52,920 nt of DNA from an uncultured Gemmiger sp. (GTDB lineage: Bacteria > Bacillota > Clostridia > Oscillospirales > Ruminococcaceae), in assembly GCA_944386495.1 (NCBI GenBank), contig CALXBE010000026.1, positions 1 through 52,920 of the forward strand, given 5' to 3'. A model generated the notes under the pieces. That model searched no databases. It was not told where the DNA came from and saw nothing but the letters and a program-made list of their open reading frames with translations. Each line of letters starts with the position of its first letter. Position 1 is the first letter of the stretch. The translations under genes were made by a program, and so were the position numbers. This document shows, one piece after another, positions 24,294 through 32,039 of the stretch.

Positions 24294-24420
24294 GGTGCAC
24301 CAGTACAGGGCAGTCAAGGGGATAGCATAATTGTTCACAGATTTGTACCAGTGGTTACACTGGTGCAAAATTGTGAACAATTAGGCCCCTTGACGGTTCT
24401 GGGCTGGTGTGCCACCAGGC
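24294..24420. repeat. Large nested inverted repeat upstream of the transposase gene
   Basis: The inner part has perfect 12-base arms TAATTGTTCACA (24328) and TGTGAACAATTA (24372), continuing inward as TTTGTACCAGT against ACTGGTGCAAA around a six-base loop. After a small internal loop the outer arms GTCAAGGGG (24313) and CCCCTTGAC (24386) pair perfectly. GGTGCACC and GGTGTGCC flank it. It is not a simple terminator. Possible roles are transposase binding site, single-strand replication origin, or a cruciform regulatory element. Confidence 0.6.
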
Positions 24421-24442
24421 ACCTTTCCGAATGAACTGCATA

Positions 24443-24489
24443 AAAAAAGGCCGCTTTCCCCGTGTTATCGAGGATAGCGGCTTTTTGTT
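24443..24489 (+). terminator. Terminator between the regulator and transposase genes
   Basis: AAGGCCGCT / AGCGGCTTT arms around a 20-base loop and a T-rich tail ending shortly before the transposase ribosome site. Confidence 0.6.
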
Positions 24490-24505
24490 TTTGGAGGTGT
24501 TTAGT

Positions 24506-25594
24506 GTGTATGAATATAGAAGAAAAGGCAAACATTTGTCTTCTGATGAGCGTGTTAGAATAGAACGGTTGTATAAAAAAGGTTTTTCTCAATCTGCCAT
24601 TGCTCAGGAAATTGGTGTATCACAACAAACTATAAGTAAAGAATTAAAGCGTGGTCGAGTAACGCAGTTGGATGCTGATACTTGGGTTTATTATTGTACC
24701 TATTCAGCCGATGTAGGGCAGCAGTATGCAGACTATCAGAAAACATCCCACGGCCCTGATTTGAAGATAGGAAATAATAGGGCTTATTTGAAAGCCATTG
24801 AAAAATTTATACTTGCAAAACATAGTCCGTATGCTGCAATAAAACAGGTTGCTGCTACTGGTGCTTTTGAAATGTGCATTTCAAAAACAACTTGTTATAG
24901 ATATATAAAGCAAGGTCTTTTTGATAAAATCACTTATAATCATTTACCTGTTGGACACCCAAAAAAAAGGAAAGGGAAGGTTCAACGATTACGCATAAGC
25001 CGACCAGACCACCGTTCTATTGAACGGCGGGGAGATATTATTAAACAAAGGGAACAGTTTGGACATTGGGAAGGAGATAGTATTATAGGAAAATCTAAAG
25101 GTACTGGGGAAAGTTGTCTTACTCTAACTGAAAGAAAATATCGGTTAACGATTGTTTGCAAACCAAAAGAAAAAACCGCTGCAAGTACGGTAAAGGCATT
25201 GCAGCGGTTGCAGCGGTATTTTGGGAAACATGATTATAGTGTTCTTTTTAGAACACTCACTTTAGACAATGGTAGTGAATTCGCAGATCAGGAAGGAATG
25301 GATAGAACCGGGGTTACTGTTTTCTTTTGCCATCCACAAAGCCCAGGGGAACGAGGGAGCAATGAACATGGTAACAAGATGTTGCGCCGAATGTTTCCGA
25401 AGGGAGAAAGCATGAAAAAAGTGACCCAGAAGGAAGCAACAGCGGCACAAAATTGGTTAAATAGGTATCCCCGTCATATTTTTGGCGGTCTGTCTGCATT
25501 AGATAAATTTGGTCAGGAACTCCCCACTTTGGAACTTCATCATCCTGAGAGGGTAGCAGCTTTTTTCGGAGTAGATTTAAAAAAGATTCTTTAA
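24506..25594 (+). CDS. IS30 family DDE transposase
   Basis: 362 aa from a GTG six bases behind GGAGGTG. N-terminal helix-turn-helix (YKKGFSQSAIAQEIGVSQQTISKEL), then the DDE core: Asp191 in FGHWEGDSIIG, Asp254 in TLDNGSEF and Glu287 in GERGSNEHGN, with exactly 33 residues between the second Asp and Glu as in IS30. All catalytic residues are present. No IS30-type inverted ends are seen right around the gene. It is the only recombinase of the prophage, so it may have been recruited to integrate the whole element. Confidence 0.9.
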   Translation: MYEYRRKGKHLSSDERVRIERLYKKGFSQSAIAQEIGVSQQTISKELKRGRVTQLDADTWVYYCTYSADVGQQYADYQKTSHGPDLKIGNNRAYLKAIEKFILAKHSPYAAIKQVAATGAFEMCISKTTCYRYIKQGLFDKITYNHLPVGHPKKRKGKVQRLRISRPDHRSIERRGDIIKQREQFGHWEGDSIIGKSKGTGESCLTLTERKYRLTIVCKPKEKTAASTVKALQRLQRYFGKHDYSVLFRTLTLDNGSEFADQEGMDRTGVTVFFCHPQSPGERGSNEHGNKMLRRMFPKGESMKKVTQKEATAAQNWLNRYPRHIFGGLSALDKFGQELPTLELHHPERVAAFFGVDLKKIL

Positions 25595-25599
25595 TCGCA

Positions 25600-25830
25600 A
25601 GTCCGCTAAAGCGGACTAATTGTGCATAATTTGACTCTGTTAGGCACTTCAAATCCTGCGGAGCAACCTTTTTCGGCTCACCTCACAAGAGATGGGTCTT
25701 TTACCTATGCCCACATAATGTGGTAGGTTCTTTTGCGGCACAGCCGCAGCGGAAGGAAACTCTTTGAGGTTCCCGGAGCCGGGATGAAACCCGCAGGGGT
25801 TCAGACCGTCATTGTAAAAAAGAAACAAAA
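25600..25830. other. Hairpin-rich non-coding stretch at the right end of the prophage
   Basis: Behind the transposase stop lie successive hairpins: GTCCGCT/AGCGGAC (25601-25616, likely terminator), ACCTA...CCACATAATGTGG...TAGGT (25703-25728), TGCGGC-ACA-GCCGCA (about 25734-25747), TCCCGG-AG-CCGGGA (25771-25784) and AACCC-GCA-GGGGTT. No convincing gene is present. It could be a phage RNA or part of origin/packaging DNA. Confidence 0.4.
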
Positions 25831-25887
25831 ATCTATTGACTTTTTTATCTAAAATGCAGAAATACAATTTAAACCCTTGACGGTAGC

Positions 25888-25901
25888 AGGGAAACCAAAT
25901 G
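25888..25901 (+). repeat. Right attachment repeat of the prophage (attR core)
   Basis: AGGGAAACCAAATG, identical to the copy at 16325. The motif CCCTTGACGGT lies directly inside it (25874-25884). Confidence 0.75.
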
Positions 25902-25930
25902 ACAATAAAAAGATAGTGGTTGATTTGTAT

Positions 25931-25966
25931 AAAAAAGACCGGTTCCCCTAGGGAAACGGTCTTTTA
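25931..25966 (-). terminator. Terminator of the SHOCT protein gene
   Basis: AAAGACCGGTTCCC / GGGAAACGGTCTTT stem around CTA, with an A run at 25931 that is the T run on the minus strand. It lies just outside the prophage. Confidence 0.75.
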
Positions 25967-25997
25967 TCAGTAAATTTAGACAGTAGATAAGTGTAAA

Positions 25998-26789
25998 TTA
26001 TAGTCCAAGCAACTGCTTTTTCTTAGCATCAAATTCATCTTGGGATATGACGCCGATATTCAATAGGTGCTTCAATTTTAATATTTCATCAGCAGCTGAA
26101 ACATTATTTGACGAAGCCACAGTTGAGGAAGTATTTGAATGGGTAACAACCTCAAGCAGTGACAAAATCTCTTGGGCTTGCCCATAAAGTTGTTTATAGA
26201 CAAAACCGTCTTTTGGGGTTTCGGTCTCTATAAAATTAATATAAACAGTAGGCTTTTTTATGTTATTAAGAGTGATTTTGACTTGAAGTTTTGAGCAGGT
26301 CGATTTTTGTTTGTGTCCTGTACTTCCCCCAACTATAGCCCCCACACTACCAAATAAAGCACCACCAACAAGAGCGCGACCAACACCACCTTTTGAAATG
26401 GAATTTCCGTCCTCGATTAACTCAAAATCTAATAGGTCCGAATAATCAAAAATCTGCAAATCATTAACGGCTCCGGTTATGCTTGTATGCGGAACGGCAA
26501 ACTTATTATTTACATCATCAAAATGGATAAAATTGCCCACTTTTTTGGTTGCTTGAAATGAAGATACTTCAGTCAAGTGTTTCTGAATATCTTCCTTGGA
26601 AGTGCCAGTGATTTTCTGGAGTTCATCCAAAGAATATTTGTTTAATCTTATTAATAGTATACCGTTAGCTGTAAGCTTTTTAGCACAGCTTTGGCAAACA
26701 AACAGCCCATTATATTTTGCCGAAGACTTTGCTAATGCACCCGTTGGTTTGTTACAAATTGGACAATTTTCTGTTTTGAATAATCCCAT
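25998..26789 (-). CDS. Zinc-ribbon and SHOCT-domain protein
   Basis: 263 aa from MGLFKTENCPICN, with GGAGG upstream. The N-terminus has two CxxC pairs (CPIC and CQSC near residues 8-40) as in DUF4428 proteins; the middle has a PH-like beta region and a glycine-rich turn GGALFGSVGAIVGGSTG; the C-terminus is a SHOCT helix (ADEILKLKHLLNIGVISQDEFDAKKKQLL). SHOCT ends often mediate oligomerisation. The gene is AT-rich and lies beside the prophage but outside its repeats, so it may be older accessory cargo. Function unknown. Confidence 0.75.
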   Translation of the reverse strand: MGLFKTENCPICNKPTGALAKSSAKYNGLFVCQSCAKKLTANGILLIRLNKYSLDELQKITGTSKEDIQKHLTEVSSFQATKKVGNFIHFDDVNNKFAVPHTSITGAVNDLQIFDYSDLLDFELIEDGNSISKGGVGRALVGGALFGSVGAIVGGSTGHKQKSTCSKLQVKITLNNIKKPTVYINFIETETPKDGFVYKQLYGQAQEILSLLEVVTHSNTSSTVASSNNVSAADEILKLKHLLNIGVISQDEFDAKKKQLLGL

Positions 26790-27000
26790 TTTAGTTGACC
26801 TCCATTTTTTGATTTCAAAGTGGCAGTTAAAATATTCAACTTGTAAAAATTCTATTAGGACAACACTCTTATAGAAGAAAACTACAAAATGCAACTAAAT
26901 ACATTATATTATGAAATATTCGGTTTTTCAATAATTATGGAAATGGAATTTTATAGTCTAAAAATCGAGAGAAAGTGAACAAGTGAAAGTGGTTGCATAA

Positions 27001-27045
27001 AAAATAGGCTGGACTTAATTACTAAATTAAGTCCAGCCTATTTTA
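27001..27045 (-). terminator. Terminator of the tRNA-Val gene
   Basis: Perfect 18-bp stem (arms AATAGGCTGGACTTAATT and its complement) around ACTA, followed on the minus strand by T residues. Confidence 0.85.
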
Positions 27046-27049
27046 ACGA

Positions 27050-27125
27050 TGGTGCGCGGTACAGGACTCGAACCTGTGACCTCCTGCACGTCAAGCAGAT
27101 GCTCTACCAGCTGAGCTAACCGCGC
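27050..27125 (-). tRNA. tRNA-Val (anticodon GAC)
   Basis: Minus strand cloverleaf: acceptor GCGCGGT paired with ACCGCGC, D-arm AGCTCAGCTGGTAGAGC, anticodon loop TTGACGT, T-arm AGGTTCGAGTCCT and encoded CCA (27050-27052). Confidence 0.95.
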
Positions 27126-27193
27126 GGATTTTTGAGTGCTTGATTATTATAGCGGATAGCACTCAAAAAATCAAGGGGTATTTTGAAATTTTT

Positions 27194-27883
27194 TCAAAGA
27201 GAAAGATTCACCGGCACCGGAGCATCCAAAACCATGGTGGAAGGGGTGACCCGGCAGTCGTAGGCCAGGACATGGACCCCCGCCTGGGCAGCCTGTACAA
27301 GTGCCTGACCGAACTGAGGATGAAGATCCCAGTTGGGGCGGAAGGTATGAACTCCCTTCATCTGGATGAGAAAGAGAACATAGGCTTCAAATCCGGCGGC
27401 TGCGGCGGCAGTCAGTTCCTCCAGGTGCTTGACTCCCCGCTGGGTGGGGGCATCCGGGAAAAGGGCCAGCCCCTCCTGTTCCAGTGTGACTCCTTTCACT
27501 TCCAGGAAAGCCTTCCGTTCCCCCTGTTCCAGGTAAAAGTCAAACCGGCTGTTGCCCCATTTGGTCTCGGGACGGACCAGGGTGGGAGACGCCCAAAGCC
27601 CCCCGGCCCGGAGAAATTCCTCCACCGCCTTGTTGGGGGCCTGGCTGTCCATATTGATGAGAAGGCTGCCTTTCTCCACCGCAATCAGGTCGTACCGGGT
27701 TTTCCGCTTGGTGTCCGGGCCGAAATCTTCCAGGTAGACCTGAGCGCCCGGCACCAGAAGCTCCCGGCACCGGCCGGTGTTTTTTACATGACAGATCTGG
27801 GTCTGTCCATCCAGCTCCACATGAGCAATAAATCGGTTGGGCCGGGCCAGAAACCGGCCCGGGACCACAGTTCCGTAGTTCAT
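27194..27883 (-). CDS. sfsA: SfsA family DNA/RNA-associated nuclease-fold protein
   Basis: 229 aa, the standard SfsA length. It begins with the family's OB-like half (FLARPNRFIAHVELDGQ, HVKNTGRCRELLVPGAQV) and continues with the nuclease-like half carrying RFDFYLE and FLEVKGVTLE. SfsA was named for sugar fermentation stimulation in E. coli; the molecular role is still unclear. Minus strand, nine bases behind the cardiolipin synthase stop, so probably co-transcribed with it. Confidence 0.95.
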   Translation of the reverse strand: MNYGTVVPGRFLARPNRFIAHVELDGQTQICHVKNTGRCRELLVPGAQVYLEDFGPDTKRKTRYDLIAVEKGSLLINMDSQAPNKAVEEFLRAGGLWASPTLVRPETKWGNSRFDFYLEQGERKAFLEVKGVTLEQEGLALFPDAPTQRGVKHLEELTAAAAAGFEAYVLFLIQMKGVHTFRPNWDLHPQFGQALVQAAQAGVHVLAYDCRVTPSTMVLDAPVPVNLSL

Positions 27884-27892
27884 AAATTCTCC

Positions 27893-29455
27893 TTACAGCA
27901 GGGGACTGAGCAGTTTCAGAAGAAGGCGGGTGAACCGCTGGAAGGCGGAATCCCGCTCCTTCCGGTGAGGCTCTCCCTTCCGGCAGACCTTGAGGATCTC
28001 TTCAATGTCCTTCCGGACCTGAACCACTGCTTCATATCCGGTGAACCAGCAGGCGTTTTCAAAATGAAGGTAGAGGCTGCGGAAATCCAGGTTGATGGTT
28101 CCCACCACTGCTACCCGGTCATCCGAGACAAATTCCTTCTGGTGGAGGAAGCCGGGGGTGTACTCGTAAATCTGGACCCCGTGACGGATCAGGTCCGCAT
28201 AATGGCTTCGGGTGATTCGGTAAATCACCTTTTTGTCGGGGATGCCGGGGGTAATCAGCTTTACATCCACACCCCGCTGGGCGGCCAGGGACAGTTCCCG
28301 GGCCATCTCGTCGCTGATAATCAGGTAGGGGGTGGTGATGTAGAGGTACCGGGTGGCGCCCTTTATCAGGTTCAGGTAGACATTTTCTCCGGTGAGTTCA
28401 TCGTCCAGGGGACTGTCTGCATAGGGGGCAACATACCCGTCCGGCTCCCGGACAGTGTAGGGGAAGGGTTTCAGGAAAGGCTCAAAATCCTCCCGGGTCT
28501 TTCGGGTGGCATCCCACATTTCCAGGAAGATGGCGGTCATGCTCCGGACTCCGTCGCCCTCCAATTTCAGGCCGCTGTCCTTCCACTGCCCATAAGGATG
28601 GGTCACATTGAAATACTCGTCCGCCAGATTATATCCGCCGGTAAAGCCTACCTTGCCGTCCACCACCGTGATTTTCCGGTGGTCCCGATGGTTCATGAAC
28701 ACATTGATGACCGGCACAATGGGATTGAAAGCCTGGCACTGGATTCCCTTCTTGATAAGACGGCGGCGGAAGCTGCCGTTGATAAAGCCGACACTTCCCA
28801 CATCGTCGTAAAATACTCGGACATCCAGCCCGGCAGCGGCCTTTTCGGCCAGGATATCCTCGATTTCCCGCCAGCCGGGAGTGTCCTCGATGGCGTGGTA
28901 CTCCATAAAAATGAACCGTTCAGCCTTCCGCAGGGCATCCTGCTGGGCCCGGATGGCTTCCAGGGTATCCCCGTAAAAGGTCACATCGGTGTTCTGGTAA
29001 AGGGGGTATCCGGCTACCTGCTGGAGATAGTAGGCCTGGCCGCCCAGAACCGGGTCCTGGGCCCGGAGCTGTTCCAGCTTTTCCGGGTCCCGTATGAGGC
29101 TGGTGGTCAGCACATCCTGTAAGTGGAGGAACTTCTGCCGGGTAAAGAACAGGACATTGTGGTGCCCGAACATTAGGTAAATCAATATGCCGAACAAAGG
29201 GAAAATCAGGATGGTAACGATCCAGGTGATTTTGTAGGCGGAGTTGATGGGCCGGTCACAGATATGCAGCACCAGAATGAAAGCCAGCAGGCTTAATACG
29301 ATCTGGATGGCAGCGTAGTATTCGGTGAGCCGCATGGCAGTGCCTACGATCCAGGCAATCTGAATGATCAGACTCACCCCGACCAGAATCATCCGGCCCA
29401 CGCTGTTCTTGACATGGGCCTTGCTTTCGCCGGGTCTGCTTTTCCAGTGTTCCAT
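27893..29455 (-). CDS. cls: Cardiolipin synthase
   Basis: 520 aa. Two N-terminal membrane helices (about residues 20-75) precede a phospholipase-D-type domain with two HKD motifs: HRKITVVDG near 217 and HQKEFVSDD near 396. The enzyme condenses two phosphatidylglycerols into cardiolipin at the membrane. The start at MEHWKS is set by GAGGTG six bases upstream, excluding an in-frame GTG at 29464. Both catalytic motifs are intact. Confidence 0.95.
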   Translation of the reverse strand: MEHWKSRPGESKAHVKNSVGRMILVGVSLIIQIAWIVGTAMRLTEYYAAIQIVLSLLAFILVLHICDRPINSAYKITWIVTILIFPLFGILIYLMFGHHNVLFFTRQKFLHLQDVLTTSLIRDPEKLEQLRAQDPVLGGQAYYLQQVAGYPLYQNTDVTFYGDTLEAIRAQQDALRKAERFIFMEYHAIEDTPGWREIEDILAEKAAAGLDVRVFYDDVGSVGFINGSFRRRLIKKGIQCQAFNPIVPVINVFMNHRDHRKITVVDGKVGFTGGYNLADEYFNVTHPYGQWKDSGLKLEGDGVRSMTAIFLEMWDATRKTREDFEPFLKPFPYTVREPDGYVAPYADSPLDDELTGENVYLNLIKGATRYLYITTPYLIISDEMARELSLAAQRGVDVKLITPGIPDKKVIYRITRSHYADLIRHGVQIYEYTPGFLHQKEFVSDDRVAVVGTINLDFRSLYLHFENACWFTGYEAVVQVRKDIEEILKVCRKGEPHRKERDSAFQRFTRLLLKLLSPLL

Positions 29456-29608
29456 AGAGGTCACCTCGATAAAAAGGGTTGGTTATACTTATCTGAGTAT
29501 TATAATGCCTTCGGGAATTTTTGGCAACTTTTACCCCTGGGATTCTTGATTTTTATGGCGCTTCCCGGTAGAATGGGGGAGAAAAAAGACCGCAAGGAGG
29601 ATACCAAA

Positions 29609-29995
29609 ATGCTGCAAGTGGGAACCAAGGGAACCCAGACCATCACCGTCACCCCTGCCCTCACCGCCAAGGAGATGGGAAGCGGTGCTCTGGAGGTGCT
29701 GGCAACCCCCGCCATGATCGCCCTGATGGAGAAAACCGCCTGGACCAGCGTACAGCCCGACCTGGAGGAAGGCTGGGGCACCGTTGGCACCCGGCTGGAG
29801 GTGGATCACCTGTCCGCCACCCCTCTGGGAATGGAGGTCACCTGTGAAAGTGTCCTCACCGCTGTGGAGGGCCGGAAGCTCACCTTTAGCCTTACCGTCC
29901 GGGATCAGGCCGGAGAGGTGGGACGGGGCACCCATGAACGGTTTCTGGTCCAGAACGAAAAGTTCCAGGCCAAGGCCAACGCCAAAGGAAAGTAA
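29609..29995 (+). CDS. FlK-like hotdog thioesterase
   Basis: 128 aa hotdog-fold protein. The segments TPAMIALMEKTAW (with the conserved Glu) and GTRLEVDHLSATPLG (with the likely catalytic His) correspond to the fluoroacetyl-CoA thioesterase-like family, which hydrolyses short acyl-CoA thioesters. A true fluoroacetate role is unlikely; family members in anaerobes have unknown acyl substrates. AAGGAGG lies just before the ATG. Single gene closed by a shared terminator with the permease. Confidence 0.85.
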   Translation: MLQVGTKGTQTITVTPALTAKEMGSGALEVLATPAMIALMEKTAWTSVQPDLEEGWGTVGTRLEVDHLSATPLGMEVTCESVLTAVEGRKLTFSLTVRDQAGEVGRGTHERFLVQNEKFQAKANAKGK

Positions 29996-29999
29996 AAAA

Positions 30000-30033
30000 G
30001 AGACGGGACCCAAGCCGGGTCCCGTCCCTTTTT
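30000..30033. terminator. Bidirectional terminator between thioesterase and permease
   Basis: Ten-base perfect stem GACGGGACCC / GGGTCCCGTC, with A-rich and T-rich sides, between convergent genes. Confidence 0.85.
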
Positions 30034-31153
30034 ATATAAGGATAAAAGCAACTGCTGTCAGCACCAGCAGGATGCCGAAGTTCCAGACCGTGAAGGAGCG
30101 GAGGAATACCCCTTTCCGGGTGGGGTACTCCGCTGCATAGGACTTGAATGCAATAAGGCTGGCCAGGGAAGCAATGAGGGTGCCCAGGCCGCCCAGGTTG
30201 ACCGCCGTAATGAGGGTGGAAAAGTTCTGGGTAAAACCGGAAAGAAGGATGGCGGCAGGCACATTGCTGATGACCTGGCTGGCCAGGATTCCTGCCAGAA
30301 GCTCGTGGCCCTGGACCAGGGAGAGAAGCAGGCTGTTCAGCCCCGGCACCCGTTTCAGGTTTCCGATGAAGATGAAAAAGAAGAGAAAGGTAAAAAGCAG
30401 GTAGTAGTCCACCCGGCCGAAAAGCCTCCGGTCCACCAGGGCAATCACCCCAATCACACAGACCAGGGCCAGCTGGTAGGGCAGCACCCGGAATACCACC
30501 AGCAGGCAGAGGGCCAGCAGCCCCAGAAAGGGAACCATCCGCCGGGGAAGGTTTTCCACCATGGAGGCATCCTCCACCGGCGGGGGAGCCAAGGGCTCGT
30601 TTTTCTGAATCAGCAGGGCGGCCACCAGCAGGAGGAGAGAAAGCCCCGCATAGGGAAGCACCGCCAGGGCGAATTCTCCGGCGGAAAGCCCTGATACTGA
30701 GAACAGGTAAAGGTTCTGAGGGTTCCCGATGGGGGTGGCCATGCTGCCCAGGTTGGCGGCCAGGGTCTCCAGCACTACCAGGGTCAGGACCCGGTCCCCC
30801 TTCCCGATCATCCGGAAAACCAGCAGGGTGAAGGGAACAAAGGTGATAAGGGTCACATCGTTGGTAATGACCATGCTGGAGAAAAAGCAGAGGAGGACCA
30901 GCACCAGGGAAAGCCCCCGCAGGCTTCCCGCCCGGCTCAGAAGGCTCTGCCCCAAAAGGCGGAACACTCCCAGGGATTGGAGCCCTGCCACAATGATCAT
31001 AAGGCAGAAAAGCAGGGCCAGGGTCCGGTAGTCAGGATAGGTCAGGTAAAGGCTGTCCGGGCGGACCGCCAGAGCGGAGGCCAGAGCCAAAATAAAGGAG
31101 ACGCAGAATACCGTCTCCCGCTGAAATAAGTCTTTCATTTTTGTCCAGAGCAT
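30032..31153 (-). CDS. SLC13/ArsB-like anion permease
   Basis: 373 aa with about eleven hydrophobic segments. The repeated family turn appears as SSMVITNDVTLITFVPF in the first half and ASQVISNVPAAILLSGF in the second; LGSMATPIGNPQNLYLF is the classic ion-transporter-superfamily loop. Members carry di- or tricarboxylates, sulfate or arsenite; the substrate here is open. It is short for SLC13 (usually above 400 aa). Start at MLWTK is supported by AGGAG seven bases upstream; a good promoter lies at 31214-31242. Confidence 0.85.
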   Translation of the reverse strand: MLWTKMKDLFQRETVFCVSFILALASALAVRPDSLYLTYPDYRTLALLFCLMIIVAGLQSLGVFRLLGQSLLSRAGSLRGLSLVLVLLCFFSSMVITNDVTLITFVPFTLLVFRMIGKGDRVLTLVVLETLAANLGSMATPIGNPQNLYLFSVSGLSAGEFALAVLPYAGLSLLLLVAALLIQKNEPLAPPPVEDASMVENLPRRMVPFLGLLALCLLVVFRVLPYQLALVCVIGVIALVDRRLFGRVDYYLLFTFLFFFIFIGNLKRVPGLNSLLLSLVQGHELLAGILASQVISNVPAAILLSGFTQNFSTLITAVNLGGLGTLIASLASLIAFKSYAAEYPTRKGVFLRSFTVWNFGILLVLTAVAFILI

Positions 31154-31213
31154 AACAGTTCTCCTCCCCGTCCGGGGGCATCTCTTTCCGGAAATAACAT
31201 CAAAATCCGACCT

Positions 31214-31242
31214 ATTATAGACCCCTTTTTTCCAAAAAGCAA
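31214..31242 (-). promoter_or_regulatory. Promoter of the anion permease gene
   Basis: Minus strand TTGCTT (31237-31242), 17-base spacer, TATAAT (31214-31219). Confidence 0.65.
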
Positions 31243-31326
31243 GGGAGATAAAAAGTTTTCGTGCAGGATGGCGGAAAAGAGAAAAAAGTGGTATTTTAAA
31301 AGTGTAAGAAATATCCTGAATCAAAA

Positions 31327-31367
31327 GTGACAAGGTCACGGAAAAACAAAAGGATTTGGGGTATGAT
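31327..31367 (+). promoter_or_regulatory. Crp/Fnr-type site and promoter of the thioredoxin operon
   Basis: GTGACAAGGTCAC (31327-31339) is a perfect inverted repeat. A -10 element TATGAT starts 29 bases from its centre, putting the site near -41.5 from the expected start, the class II activator position. No -35 hexamer is visible, as expected for an activated promoter. The rubrerythrin promoter has the same arrangement. Confidence 0.7.
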
Positions 31368-31400
31368 ACAGTCAGAACAAAAGAAATGGAGGACAAAACA

Positions 31401-31706
31401 ATGTCTGTGATCAATATTACCAAGAACAATTTCCAGGAAGAAGTCATGAATTCCAATAAGCCTGTCCTACTGGATTTCTGGGCAAGCTGGTGCGGCCCCT
31501 GCCGGATGGTCAGCCCTCTGGTGGACGAGATCGCCGAGGAGCGCTCTGATATCAAGGTAGGCAAAATCAATGTGGACGAGGAGCCTGAGCTGGCCAGCCA
31601 GTTCCGGGTCATGAGCATCCCCACCCTGGTAGTCATCAAGGACGGCAAGATCGTCAACCAGGCTGTGGGCGCCCGTCCCAAGAACCAGATCCTGGCCCTT
31701 CTGTAA
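31401..31706 (+). CDS. trxA: Thioredoxin
   Basis: 101 aa with the redox centre WCGPCRM (Cys31, Cys34) and the cis-proline loop MSIPTLVV, a standard thioredoxin. It reduces protein disulfides. GGAGG precedes the ATG. It opens an operon with a rhodanese and a CoA-disulfide-reductase-like enzyme, pointing to persulfide or low-molecular-weight thiol handling under oxidative stress. No thioredoxin reductase is adjacent. Confidence 0.95.
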   Translation: MSVINITKNNFQEEVMNSNKPVLLDFWASWCGPCRMVSPLVDEIAEERSDIKVGKINVDEEPELASQFRVMSIPTLVVIKDGKIVNQAVGARPKNQILALL

Positions 31707-31717
31707 GGAGCAAAGCC

Positions 31718-32038
31718 ATGGGCGTTCTGGATTTTCTCTTTGGACCCAGTATGGAGCAGGGGGTGGAGGAATATCGCTCCACCCCCGGCGCTCTTTTGCT
31801 GGATGTACGGACTCCCCAGGAATACCGGGAGGGCCATGTCCCGGGAAGCATCAACCTTCCCCTTCAGGAAATCCAGGGGGCAGGCCGGGTGATCCCGGAT
31901 AAGGCTACCCCTGTTTTCCTCTATTGCCGCAGCGGCGCCAGAAGCGGGGAAGCCACCCGGTTTCTGGAACAGATGGGGTACAGCAAGGTAAAAAACATTG
32001 GCGGAATCATCTCCTATCACGGAAAGGTGGAGCGGTAA
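31718..32038 (+). CDS. Single-domain rhodanese
   Basis: 106 aa with the rhodanese fold markers LLDVRTPQEYREGHVPGSINLP and active-site loop CRSGARS (Cys near 70). It transfers sulfane sulfur between thiols. It lies 11 bases behind trxA and directly before an oxidoreductase that carries its own rhodanese domain, so the operon has two. Cytoplasmic; start MGVLDF fits AAGGAG just upstream. Confidence 0.92.
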   Translation: MGVLDFLFGPSMEQGVEEYRSTPGALLLDVRTPQEYREGHVPGSINLPLQEIQGAGRVIPDKATPVFLYCRSGARSGEATRFLEQMGYSKVKNIGGIISYHGKVER

Positions 32039-32039
32039 G

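Larger units (their letters stand above)
16325..25901 (+). mobile_element. Filamentous (inovirus-type) prophage
   Basis: A 9.6-kb AT-rich block between perfect 14-bp direct repeats. Gene order: candidate ssDNA-binding protein, HUH Rep, 59-aa coat protein plus terminator, large receptor-binding protein with signal peptide and C-terminal membrane anchor, four small membrane proteins, Zot-type ATPase, then regulators and an IS30-type transposase. The MCP-adsorption protein-Zot core and the HUH Rep identify the group. There is no secretin gene, as expected for a host without an outer membrane. Codon use (T-ending codons) is unlike the flanking genome, showing foreign origin. All core genes are open, so it may be active. 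Confidence 0.88.

Noticed and set aside
24506-25594. The transposase as an independent IS30 copy inserted in the phage
   Set aside because: No short terminal inverted repeats or 2-3 bp target duplications could be seen around the gene; not excluded, but less likely than a phage gene.
25649-25867. A 72-codon minus-strand frame at the right end of the prophage
   Set aside because: No ribosome site, no family likeness, and it covers a series of hairpins that explain the sequence better.
27140-29122. A 660-codon plus-strand frame
   Set aside because: Antisense to sfsA and cardiolipin synthase, both with complete motifs.
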